A stretch of 64,000 bases of DNA, taken from assembly GCA_017617235.1 (NCBI GenBank), contig JAFZWQ010000024.1, positions 1 to 64,000 on the forward strand, written 5' to 3'. The DNA is from Bacteroidaceae bacterium. Its GTDB lineage: Bacteria > Bacteroidota > Bacteroidia > Bacteroidales > Bacteroidaceae. This document shows positions 16,785 through 24,857 of this stretch, piece after piece. Both the position numbers and the translations under genes were made by a program. The notes under the pieces are model-generated. The model worked only from the letters and a program-made list of their open reading frames with translations. It did not search any database and was not told the origin of the DNA. How positions within the stretch are numbered: the stretch's first letter is position 1; each line of letters starts with the position of its first letter.

Positions 16785-18119
16785 ATGAAACTCTGGGACA
16801 AAGGATATGACATCAACGAGGCTGTAGCCCGTTTTACCGTAGGTCGCGACAGAGAATTGGACCTCTACCTTGCCAAACACGACATACTTGGCTCGATGGC
16901 TCACATTACTATGCTTGAGCGTGTAGGATTACTTGCCTCCAACGAACGCGACACGTTGCTGGGCGCATTGCGACGTATCTACTCCGATGCGGTGACGGGT
17001 GAATTCATCATAGAAGACGGGATAGAGGACGTGCACTCTCAGGTGGAGCTGATGCTAACACGCCAGTTAGGTGACCTGGGCAAGAAGATTCATTCGGGAC
17101 GTAGTCGAAACGACCAAGTGTTATTGGACTTGAAACTATGGACACGTGAACAATTACGTCTCGTGGCTGACGATGTACGACAGCTCTTCGACCAGTTACA
17201 GGCACAGAGCGAACGATACAAAGGAGTGCTCATGCCGGGCTATACCCATTTGCAGGTGGCTATGCCCTCGAGCTTCGGCCTGTGGTTTGGAGCCTATGCC
17301 GAAAGCTTAGTCGATGACATGACCCTGTTGGGTTCCGCCTATCACATTACCAACCGTAATCCGTTGGGCTCTGCGGCCGGTTATGGAAGTAGTTTCCCCC
17401 TCGACCGTCAGCTGACAACCGACCTGCTGGGATTCGATTCGATGGACTATAATGTTGTCTATGCCCAGATGGGACGCGGAAAGATGGAACGTACCGTCAG
17501 TTTCGCTCTGGCCAGTATTGCAGGCACCCTGTCGAAGCTGGCATTTGACGCCTGTCTGTTCAACAGCCAGAATTTCGCTTTCGTACACCTGCCCAAGGAA
17601 TGCACCACGGGCAGCAGCATCATGCCGCATAAGAAGAATCCCGATGTATTCGAACTCACTCGTGCCAAATGCAACAAGATACAGGGCTTACCCAATCAGA
17701 TAACCCTGATTATGAACAATCTGCCCAGTGGCTATTTCCGCGACTTACAGATTATCAAGGAAGTATTCCTGCCGGCATTTCAGGAATTGCGCGACTGTCT
17801 GTCAATGGTTACCTACATCATCAACAAGATGGAGGTTAATGAACACATCCTCGACGATCCGCGCTACGACCTGATGTTCAGCGTAGAGGAAGTGAACCGA
17901 CTGACGACGGCAGGTATGCCGTTCCGCGATGCCTATAAGAAAGTGGGTATGGATATTGAGGCTGGTCGCTTTACTCCTCATAAAGAGGTGCATCATACCC
18001 ACCAAGGCAGTATTGGCAATCTATGTACGCAACAGGTTGCATCCCTCATGCAGCAGGCCTACGACAATATTGGTTTCGATAAGGCTGTTGCCGCTGAGCA
18101 GCAGTTGCTAAAGGACTAA
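16785..18119 (+). CDS. argH: Argininosuccinate lyase
   Basis: Splits argininosuccinate into arginine and fumarate, the last step of arginine synthesis. 444 residues. It has HSGRSRNDQ (103-111), the catalytic-region PGYTH (151-155) and the fumarase/aspartase-superfamily signature GSSIMPHKKNP (276-286), whose first Ser side is the catalytic loop. Stutter repeats flank it on both sides, so it may have been rearranged as a unit. No argG or other arg gene lies within the window. Confidence 0.97.
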   Translation: MKLWDKGYDINEAVARFTVGRDRELDLYLAKHDILGSMAHITMLERVGLLASNERDTLLGALRRIYSDAVTGEFIIEDGIEDVHSQVELMLTRQLGDLGKKIHSGRSRNDQVLLDLKLWTREQLRLVADDVRQLFDQLQAQSERYKGVLMPGYTHLQVAMPSSFGLWFGAYAESLVDDMTLLGSAYHITNRNPLGSAAGYGSSFPLDRQLTTDLLGFDSMDYNVVYAQMGRGKMERTVSFALASIAGTLSKLAFDACLFNSQNFAFVHLPKECTTGSSIMPHKKNPDVFELTRAKCNKIQGLPNQITLIMNNLPSGYFRDLQIIKEVFLPAFQELRDCLSMVTYIINKMEVNEHILDDPRYDLMFSVEEVNRLTTAGMPFRDAYKKVGMDIEAGRFTPHKEVHHTHQGSIGNLCTQQVASLMQQAYDNIGFDKAVAAEQQLLKD

Positions 18120-18120
18120 A

Positions 18121-18190
18121 AGCCATATAAGCCGCATATGCCCCATAAACCCCATAAGCCCAATATGCCCTATAAGCCATATAAGGCCAA
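18121..18190. repeat. Stutter repeat of CCCATAAGCC units before the lipoprotein
   Basis: About eight tandem imperfect 9-base units (CCATATAAG, CCCCATAAA, CCCATAAGC and similar). The repeat is open in the frame of the next gene and contains in-frame ATGs, which makes an automated start at 18138 likely but false; the hydrophobic signal begins at 18192. Confidence 0.8.
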
Positions 18191-18191
18191 T

Positions 18192-18755
18192 ATGCCTCAT
18201 AGGATTTGGGGCGCCCTTTTATTTTTGCTGTGCACATCGTGCGGCGACGGATTGGTAAACAGCAAGTACTGCAACCTGCCTGCGCGTTTCGATTTCCGCC
18301 CGGTCAACAGCATTTCCCAACTTTATACATCCTGCGAGTCGATGGGAGAGTGGTGTACCATTACACTTAACGAAGCGGGCAATAAGTTCCTTTTTGCTAA
18401 ACCCACAGGTACTCCAGGCGAAGCTAATCGTTTGGCTCTTGAAGGGTACACCGGCTTCTATATGGGACTTTGCGGGTTCATCGTTGGATTGCCCAATATC
18501 CCCGAAATCGGTGCTGCTGTTCCTGAGGTGACTTGTTACGACTTGGCTTGTCGCAATTGTTACGATGAGACGGGATTCATGACACGAAAACTGACATTGA
18601 AAGAAGGAGGTTTTGCCTATTGTTCCCGTTGTGGTAGAACTTACAATCTGAATAACACAGGGCAAGTATCTCAGGGGCCAGGTGGTAAAGTTCTATATCG
18701 CTACCGTGTGTACTACGACAACAAATACAGCATCCTTTCCATAAATAATCGGTAA
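18192..18755 (+). CDS. Rieske-like lipoprotein with two CxxC pairs
   Basis: 187 residues. The start at 18192 gives a short lipoprotein signal (ALLFLLCTSC, Cys17). The C-terminal third reads like a Rieske domain: CRNC (120-123), a 20-residue spacer, CSRCGRTYNLNNTGQV (144-159), then GPGGKVLYRYRV. In a true Rieske 2Fe-2S site the second residue of each pair is His; here both are Cys, so a four-cysteine zinc or single-iron site is more likely than a Rieske cluster. Function unknown. Signal and lipobox place it outside the cytoplasm. Confidence 0.72.
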   Translation: MPHRIWGALLFLLCTSCGDGLVNSKYCNLPARFDFRPVNSISQLYTSCESMGEWCTITLNEAGNKFLFAKPTGTPGEANRLALEGYTGFYMGLCGFIVGLPNIPEIGAAVPEVTCYDLACRNCYDETGFMTRKLTLKEGGFAYCSRCGRTYNLNNTGQVSQGPGGKVLYRYRVYYDNKYSILSINNR

Positions 18756-18937
18756 ATAAGGGTAACAATTTTTAATTTTTAATTTTTTGTATCTTTGGCC
18801 TCCTTTCGTAGGCCGAAGATAGACTGCACCTCAAAAATGCTCAAATAAATTTGGCATTTCGCTCGGTTTAGATAAATTTCTCGCGCTCAAGACTGCAAAT
18901 ATATTTGTATTCTCTTCACTTAATCGAAATTTTGCAC
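18756..18937. other. Intergenic stretch with orphan promoter box before tRNA-Leu
   Basis: Contains an AATTTTT stutter, a TATCTTTG box at 18790-18797 not followed by a gene, a small GGCCT/AGGCC hairpin, and two similar ATAAATTT...CGCTC segments (18846-18864, 18871-18888). No ORF is supported. Confidence 0.5.
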
Positions 18938-18945
18938 TATCTTTG
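18938..18945 (+). promoter_or_regulatory. Promoter -7 box (TATCTTTG) for tRNA-Leu
   Basis: Lies 13 bases before the tRNA 5' end. The box and about 36 bases upstream (18902-18946) are almost identical, in reverse orientation, to the rsmA promoter at 23783-23827. Confidence 0.75.
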
Positions 18946-18958
18946 CAGTCGCTAAGCT

Positions 18959-19042
18959 GCCCAGATGGTGGAATTGGTAGACACGAGGGACTTAAAATCC
19001 CTTGGCCTAACAGCCGTACGGGTTCGAGTCCCGTTCCGGGCA
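18959..19042 (+). tRNA. tRNA-Leu (UAA anticodon)
   Basis: 84-base class II tRNA with long variable arm. Anticodon loop CTTAAAA reads UAA. T arm ACGGG-TTCGAGT-CCCGT. The acceptor stem pairs 18959-18965 with 19035-19041, with one A-C mismatch at position 5:68. CCA is not fully encoded. A terminator follows. Confidence 0.96.
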
Positions 19043-19050
19043 CAGCGCAA

Positions 19051-19087
19051 AGAAGCCCCGTCGCAATTCGCGACGGGGCTTCTTTTA
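19051..19087 (+). terminator. Strong Rho-independent terminator after tRNA-Leu
   Basis: Perfect 14-bp stem (19051-19064 with 19070-19083), 5-base loop, then TTT. It also lies 18 bases beyond the stop of the converging gene at 19105 and may serve both. Confidence 0.92.
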
Positions 19088-19104
19088 TAAGCTTATTTTT
19101 CAGA

Positions 19105-22100
19105 TTACTTCAGAACCTTCTTGCCGTTGATGATGTAAACACCCTTCACAGCCTTGTTCATACGCTGACCAGCCAGGTTGTAGATGGCAACCTTGACGGG
19201 AGCTGCAACCTCAACACCCTGGATAGCGGTTGTCGGGTCAACATCAGGCGTATCGGTACCAATGAACTCCAGCTTCCAGTTGTCCCAAACGGTCCAGTCG
19301 CCATAGTTGACAGCTTCGATACCATTTTCGGGATCAGCAGCAATGTTGTCCTCGTGGTCCTTACGCAGACCGATGGTGATATCGCCCTGACCTTCCTCAA
19401 CCTTGAACTGCAGGATGTTCTCATAGAGAGGAGCTTCGCCGTCTTCATCCTCGTCGAAGTTGAAGACAACCTTACAAGCTGCAACACCATTGGGGATGTA
19501 AATAGTCTCGCCCTCTTCTTCACCTGCGAGTGTAATCTTAACAGAGTTGCCAGTGGTTACGCCTTCGTAGTTGCCATCGTTAACGAGTTCAGTGTACTTC
19601 TCATAGCAAGCGCTGATGGGCAGCAGAGAAGTTTCAGCATTGCCTGCAAACAGTCTTGCGTATGAGTTCTCTACATAACCTTCTACCTTGTTCAGGCAGC
19701 TGTCGATGCGAGCACCATTACCATCACGATAGTAACCGTAAACCTTCAGACGATAGTAACCGGGGTTCAGGCCGTAGATGGTCTGGTTGATTTCATACTT
19801 ATTGGTTTGGTAGAACTCGGAAATGCTCTTATCCTCGGGATAACCATAACCAACGTTACCAACAGGAACGTTCCAACCCTTCACACCAACGGGGTCCGTA
19901 GCATCGGGATCGTAGTTGTCGTTACGGGGATTGTAGATTACATAAGTGATGTCAGCGGGTTCGCTTTCGCTAGCGCCACTGGTCAGACATTCCTGTACGA
20001 ACTGGTTGTAAGCACGAGCCAATTCGATGCGGGTCTGTTCAACCTCGGCATTATCCTTGAACTGCTCATTGCCGTCGGGATCCAATTTGTCCTCGACATC
20101 TTCCATGATTTCGGGAATATCGCCATCAAGACCTTCCTGAGAATAACGGAATTCCTGCAGTTCATAGAAATCATCGGCAAATGCCTGCATGTATTCCAGG
20201 TTAGCAGTAACTGCTGCTGCAGCATCGATCAGAGCCATAATGGCATCAGTGCAAGTCTTACCTACATTGGAAGCCAGAGCCTCGTCGCCTTGTGCCAGAG
20301 CGGCATTAACTACAGTTGAAACAGAATCGGTAACAGCTACTTCGTTCTCTTCCAGCAACAGGTTAAGTTCAGCCTGTTTCTCCTTAATCATTTCCTTATA
20401 CTTTTCAAGGTCCTCACCCATGTAGAAAATCTTGAAGTCGTCGAACAATACCCAGTTCTGAGCATTTGTGGTACGGATACCAACTGTCATGTCAGAAGGC
20501 ATACCTACTACGATGTTAAAGAAGTTCTTGTAGAGACCGGCACGGAAGTAAACGTTAGAGCTGGACATGCCATTCGGGCGCCATCTGCCGTCGGTAGTTT
20601 CAGAGTCACCATTGTGGGTACCAGCCTCACCGTGACCGCCACCATATGCGGGATCGTAGAGAGCCGTTTCCTGAGCATCTTCGTCAATGTCCTTAACGGT
20701 CTGAGTCTGAGTGCTACCGTTCAAAGTAGCATACAATTCGGCCCACAGTTTACCACCATCGTCGATACGCTCGAAGGCCTGGCAGCTCAACTGGAATACA
20801 CCAACAGGCATGTTCTTGATGGTCTGGCAAATGTCGAATGCCTCGTGCCACTTTTCAGCACAACCACCATCAACGATACCCTCTACAGTGTAGGGATAAG
20901 CAGGATGATCCTCGGGCAGGGGACCTACGTTCTCACCACCCCATACGATGTTACCCTTGTTAACCGTCCAACCAGAGAACTCGGTGTCGAAGCCGGGGTT
21001 CTTGAGCAACAAGGTAATTTCCTTACCAACACTTCCTTCGGGATCAGCAGCCAAAGCGGCGCTGATGAAAGTAGCGCTGATGTTGTATGCGCTGTCGGGC
21101 AGAGCTTCAATCTCTTCGTTGGTAGCGGTGCATTCGTCGTACTTCTTCTGGTAGTCGCTCTGCAGGTCACTCAACTCAAAGGACAGGTCTTTCCAATCTG
21201 TGCTTGCCATACGAATCTGCTTGCTGATAGAAGTAAGGGTGTTCTTCAGTTTAACATACTCGTCGATAGACTCCTGCAGAGCCTTGGCAGCAGCCTCCAA
21301 AGAAGCCTGTGCAGCCTCGTAGTCCTCGGTGGCATTCTGAGCAGTTGTCATTGCAGCCTCGTAGGCATCCTTAACGCTTTGTTCAGCCTTAACGCCATAT
21401 ACATCGCCATATTTCTGTTCTAGCTCAGCAATGTATTTGTCGAGCAGAACCTTTGCGGGGTCATCTTTAACCTCGCCGTAGTAAGTCAAGGTGAAGTTGT
21501 CGGCAGCAATCCAGTTGGCAGAAGCGTTGTTGGTGCGCAGACCCAATTTGATGTCACCACCCGTGCTTACGAAAGTAACCTCGAAGTGTTCGGGAGCACC
21601 ATTGCCGGTAGATATGTTCTGGACTGCCTCCAGCTCACCACCGGTTGCAAAGAGTTCAACACCGGTAACAGGGTTGTGTCCATCCTGCTGATTGGCAATA
21701 GCATCGCAGGTAAACTTATACAAACCCTGAGGCAGGGCAGGCAATGTCTGGGTCAGTTCTGCATCGCCAAGGGCACGCCAAGAATAGTTGGGGTTGTAAG
21801 TGTTGGCGGTGTTGGACCATGCTTCAATGAACTTTTCTATTTTAACATCGCCATTGCTGTAGTTGGCACCCTGATAACCGCAGTTGTCGCAGTTGCGACC
21901 TTCAGCAACTGTACCAGTCTTTTTGAAGGTGCACAACCAACCATCGATATTACCAGCATCGAAACTGGGATTCTTAATCAATGCAGTGGCATTGCAAGGA
22001 TTGGTGGTGGAGGGAGCAGTTAAACCATCATCACCATATTTCAACACTGCATATACACGAGCGTTATCAACTTTGACCTTCAACTCCTCATAGGCAGCCT

Positions 22101-22791
22101 TTGTCTGGTCGTAGTCGCCGCTGTTGTAGGCAGCTTCGTAACTGGAATAGTCAACATCATAACCTTTTTCTTCGATTTCAACGGTCAGGTCGTACATGTT
22201 CTTCTGAGCGAAGTAGAGAGACATGTTGACGAATGCCCATTCGCAAGCATAGCCTTCATCGGGATCAACAGCTGCGTACATGGCAGTGGGATATTCACTT
22301 TCGGGATCGGGATTCCAGCCCCAGAAACGATTCTCCCAGTTCTCGATACCTTCACCATAGGTGTCATCACTGGCTACGCAACGTACACGATAGTTTCCAC
22401 TTTCCTGCTTGATGATTTCGTAGTAACGATGAGGATCGGTGGGGTTATCCACATGCATGGCATAACCTGGGATGCCGTTACCTGAGATGAAGAGGTACTG
22501 ACCGGGCCAGCCACCATCGTAACCCGCGAAGGTCCAACCGGCTTTGGCTTCATCGTACGTCATCGTCCAAGTGATGGCGCTGTTCTCTACCAGACAAGCT
22601 GTGGTGTTCCAGCCAAAGAACACCGAACCATTGCCGATGTACATTTCAGCAGCAACGTTCTTCACGCGGTAGAGCTGCCCGCTAACGGGGTCAGAACCTT
22701 CAGTGGGTTCCACGGGTTCCGTCCACGTCTGAGCAAAAGAGGCAACAGTCATAAAGGCTGCGCCCAACAGAATAAGTAATCTGTTTCTCAT
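19105..22791 (-). CDS. Large secreted protein with sorting-like C-terminal tail
   Basis: 1228 residues. Signal peptide 1-21 (ASFAQ). The body contains at least two similar carbohydrate-binding-like segments, both introduced by 'KNPSFDAGNIDGW' / 'KNPGFDTEFSGW' and ending in 'NWIAADNFTLTYYGE' / 'NWVLFDDFKIFYMGE', each followed by an alpha-helical spacer with Ala/Glu-rich coiled-coil character (FIVAR-like). A third such segment ends NWKLEFIGTDTP. The last 30 residues, I-Y-N-L-A-G-Q-R-M...G-V-Y-I-I-N-G-K-K-V-L-K, are the short C-terminal tail common on exported Prevotella proteins. Probable surface glycan-binding or structural protein; no catalytic domain recognised. Confidence 0.78.
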   Translation of the reverse strand: MRNRLLILLGAAFMTVASFAQTWTEPVEPTEGSDPVSGQLYRVKNVAAEMYIGNGSVFFGWNTTACLVENSAITWTMTYDEAKAGWTFAGYDGGWPGQYLFISGNGIPGYAMHVDNPTDPHRYYEIIKQESGNYRVRCVASDDTYGEGIENWENRFWGWNPDPESEYPTAMYAAVDPDEGYACEWAFVNMSLYFAQKNMYDLTVEIEEKGYDVDYSSYEAAYNSGDYDQTKAAYEELKVKVDNARVYAVLKYGDDGLTAPSTTNPCNATALIKNPSFDAGNIDGWLCTFKKTGTVAEGRNCDNCGYQGANYSNGDVKIEKFIEAWSNTANTYNPNYSWRALGDAELTQTLPALPQGLYKFTCDAIANQQDGHNPVTGVELFATGGELEAVQNISTGNGAPEHFEVTFVSTGGDIKLGLRTNNASANWIAADNFTLTYYGEVKDDPAKVLLDKYIAELEQKYGDVYGVKAEQSVKDAYEAAMTTAQNATEDYEAAQASLEAAAKALQESIDEYVKLKNTLTSISKQIRMASTDWKDLSFELSDLQSDYQKKYDECTATNEEIEALPDSAYNISATFISAALAADPEGSVGKEITLLLKNPGFDTEFSGWTVNKGNIVWGGENVGPLPEDHPAYPYTVEGIVDGGCAEKWHEAFDICQTIKNMPVGVFQLSCQAFERIDDGGKLWAELYATLNGSTQTQTVKDIDEDAQETALYDPAYGGGHGEAGTHNGDSETTDGRWRPNGMSSSNVYFRAGLYKNFFNIVVGMPSDMTVGIRTTNAQNWVLFDDFKIFYMGEDLEKYKEMIKEKQAELNLLLEENEVAVTDSVSTVVNAALAQGDEALASNVGKTCTDAIMALIDAAAAVTANLEYMQAFADDFYELQEFRYSQEGLDGDIPEIMEDVEDKLDPDGNEQFKDNAEVEQTRIELARAYNQFVQECLTSGASESEPADITYVIYNPRNDNYDPDATDPVGVKGWNVPVGNVGYGYPEDKSISEFYQTNKYEINQTIYGLNPGYYRLKVYGYYRDGNGARIDSCLNKVEGYVENSYARLFAGNAETSLLPISACYEKYTELVNDGNYEGVTTGNSVKITLAGEEEGETIYIPNGVAACKVVFNFDEDEDGEAPLYENILQFKVEEGQGDITIGLRKDHEDNIAADPENGIEAVNYGDWTVWDNWKLEFIGTDTPDVDPTTAIQGVEVAAPVKVAIYNLAGQRMNKAVKGVYIINGKKVLK

Positions 22792-22913
22792 AATTGTGAT
22801 TTGTGTTAGTTAATAAAGTTAATTAATAATGTTATTCACTTGTTATCCCTCGAAAAGGGAGTTTTTTGTCGTTTTTTGATTGTAAAATGTTAGTTTTTAG
22901 GCAAAATGCCGAA

Positions 22914-22921
22914 CAAAGATA
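22914..22921 (-). promoter_or_regulatory. Promoter -7 box (TATCTTTG) for the 19105-22791 gene
   Basis: The box implies a leader of about 115 bases. The leader contains a small hairpin (CCCTTTTCGAGGG, near 22845-22860). Confidence 0.55.
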
Positions 22922-22969
22922 CACATTATTATATAATAATAAGGTAACGTCCATGCGGTTTAAGGTTTT

Positions 22970-23779
22970 TTAACACTTGGTTAAACCTTCGATACGATAG
23001 GTTAGCGCAATGAAGTCGCTAACGGATAATTGTTCTGGCCGTTGGTTAAAGATGGGGTCGGAAAGAAGCGATGTTGTGGTCTCTTCGCTAAGATGAAGTT
23101 CAATAAGCAGAGGGCGAATATTGTTGCGCAGGGTCTTTCTCCGTTGGTTGAAGGTGGTTTTCACCACACGTCGGAAGAGGCGTTCGTCGCAACCAAGACT
23201 TTCTGTTTGATTTCGTGTAAGGCGTATGACGGCAGAACGTACTTTGGGTGGAGGGTTGAACACACCCGGTTCCACTGTGAACAGATACTCTACATCGTAC
23301 CAAGCCTGTATGAGCACTGAAAGAATTCCATAGGTCTTAGAGCCTGGAGCTGCAGCAATTCGCTCGGCAACCTCTTTTTGTACCATACCGGTGCAGCAAG
23401 GTATCAGTTGCTTGTATTCCAGCATCTTGAAGAATATCTGGCTTGAGATATTATAAGGGTAATTGCCTGTCAGAACGAATGGTTCGCCCTGGAATGTACG
23501 TTCAAGGTGCATCGTCAGGAAGTCGTCCTCGATAATTCCATCTTCCAGCATGGGAAAATGCTCGCGCAGGTATCTTACGGATTCGAAATCTATCTCAACC
23601 ACTTTCAGTTGTCGGGACTTCTGCGCCAGGAACTGTGTCATTACACCCATCCCAGGTCCCACCTCCAATATTGGCAGATTGGGGCATGCGTCCACCGTGT
23701 CGGCTATGCGTTGGGCTATGCGAAGGTCGGTAAGGAAGTGCTGACCTAGGAACTTTTTGGGCTTTACTTTATGTATCAT
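22970..23779 (-). CDS. rsmA: 16S rRNA dimethyladenosine transferase (KsgA)
   Basis: Dimethylates two adjacent adenosines near the 3' end of 16S rRNA during small-subunit maturation. 269 residues. It has the KsgA N-terminus KPKKFLGQHFLTD, the SAM motif LEVGPGMGVMTQFL (about 38-51) and the catalytic NYPYNIS motif (about 106-112). A promoter box lies 5 bases upstream of the ATG, giving a very short leader. Divergent from the flippase-like gene. Confidence 0.97.
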   Translation of the reverse strand: MIHKVKPKKFLGQHFLTDLRIAQRIADTVDACPNLPILEVGPGMGVMTQFLAQKSRQLKVVEIDFESVRYLREHFPMLEDGIIEDDFLTMHLERTFQGEPFVLTGNYPYNISSQIFFKMLEYKQLIPCCTGMVQKEVAERIAAAPGSKTYGILSVLIQAWYDVEYLFTVEPGVFNPPPKVRSAVIRLTRNQTESLGCDERLFRRVVKTTFNQRRKTLRNNIRPLLIELHLSEETTTSLLSDPIFNQRPEQLSVSDFIALTYRIEGLTKC

Positions 23780-23782
23780 CGG

Positions 23783-23847
23783 TACAAAGATAGTGTAAAA
23801 TTTCGATTAGGTGAAGAGAATACATTTGAAAATTTGTTGTATCTTTG
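23783..23847. promoter_or_regulatory. Divergent promoter region of rsmA and the flippase-like gene
   Basis: TATCTTTG on the minus strand (23785-23792) serves rsmA; TATCTTTG on the plus strand (23840-23847) serves the gene starting at 23856. The rsmA side repeats the tRNA-Leu promoter sequence with about 3 differences over 41 aligned bases. Confidence 0.75.
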
Positions 23848-23855
23848 CAAATGTT

Positions 23856-24839
23856 ATGAAGAAAACGTTGCAATCCATTCTTAGAATAGGACTTCCGATG
23901 GCATTCGGCGGTGCCATCCTATGGTGGATGTATCGTGGCTTCCAATGGGAGGATGTACGTACCGCACTAAGTGTCGATATGCGTTGGGGATGGATGTTGC
24001 TGAGTTTCCCTTTCGGTATCTTAGCTCAGGTATTCCGTGGGTTGCGATGGCGGCAGATGCTGGAACCGATGGACGAGCGTCCACGCCAACGGTCGTGTAT
24101 TAATGCCATTTTCCTTTCCTATACCAGCAGCTTAGTCGTACCACGTGTTGGTGAACTTTTGCGTTGTGGCTATTTATCCCGTTACGAAGGAACGCGCATG
24201 AGTCGGGCCTTAGGAACTGTGGTTACGGAGCGAGTCGTGGATGTTTTACTCATATTACTGCTTACGGCTTTCACCGTATTGTGGCAGGTCCCCGTCTTTG
24301 TTCACTTTATGGCTCGCACAGGGTTGTCCGTGCAAGGTGTTGTAGCAGGTTTCTCCCCGATGGGATGGTTGGTAACGGTACTTTGTGGGCTTGTAGTCTT
24401 ACTTATGGGTTGGTACATCCTTCGTCGGCTACATGTGCTCGAGCGGGGACGCGAGGCCGTTCGCGGTTTATTGGATGGTCTGCTCAGTGTACGACGTGTA
24501 CGGAACAAACTGCTCTTTTGGACTTATTCTTTGGGAATATGGGTGGCCTATTTCCTCCATTTCTATCTTACCTTTTATTGTTTCTCGTTTACGGAGCATT
24601 TGGGGCCGACGGTGGCGCTTGTAGCCTTCGTAGTCGGCACATTCGCGGTTATTGTACCCACTCCAAATGGCGCAGGTCCTTGGCACTTTGCCGTTAAAAC
24701 GGTACTAATGCTCTATGGAGTAGATGGTACAAATGGGGCTATGTTTGTCCTCATTGTACATTCGCTGCAAACCTTACTGGTAGCAGCTTTAGGCCTAGTA
24801 GGACTCCTCGGTACCCTAGGAATTTCGAGGAATGTCTAG
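23856..24839 (+). CDS. Flippase-like / lysylphosphatidylglycerol synthase TM-region protein
   Basis: 327 residues from the ATG at 23856; the frame upstream to a GTG at 23811 overlaps the promoter box and is rejected. About seven to eight hydrophobic helices, with the family's E-R-V-V-D-V motif (TVVTERVVDVLLILLLTAF) and a C-terminal segment FVVGTFAVIVPTPNGAGPWHFAV matching the conserved P-T-P-G-G-x-G loop of the UPF0104/MprF-N-terminal/AglD group. Members move or act on lipid-linked substrates in the inner membrane; the substrate here cannot be told. Ends convergent with the fusion gene at 24846. Confidence 0.85.
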   Translation: MKKTLQSILRIGLPMAFGGAILWWMYRGFQWEDVRTALSVDMRWGWMLLSFPFGILAQVFRGLRWRQMLEPMDERPRQRSCINAIFLSYTSSLVVPRVGELLRCGYLSRYEGTRMSRALGTVVTERVVDVLLILLLTAFTVLWQVPVFVHFMARTGLSVQGVVAGFSPMGWLVTVLCGLVVLLMGWYILRRLHVLERGREAVRGLLDGLLSVRRVRNKLLFWTYSLGIWVAYFLHFYLTFYCFSFTEHLGPTVALVAFVVGTFAVIVPTPNGAGPWHFAVKTVLMLYGVDGTNGAMFVLIVHSLQTLLVAALGLVGLLGTLGISRNV

Positions 24840-24857
24840 GGCTTCCTAGTATTTTTT
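24816..24857. terminator. Weak hairpin between convergent genes
   Basis: CTAGGAA (24816-24822) pairs with TTCCTAG (24843-24849), followed by ATTTTTT on the plus strand. It overlaps the 3' ends of both converging genes. Confidence 0.45.

Noticed and set aside
18138..18191. Upstream start for the Rieske-like lipoprotein
   Set aside because: The added residues are coded by the CCCATAAGCC stutter and would put a hydrophilic tail before the signal peptide.
18831..19043. Minus-strand frame over tRNA-Leu
   Set aside because: An antisense shadow of the tRNA and its leader, a common false gene call.
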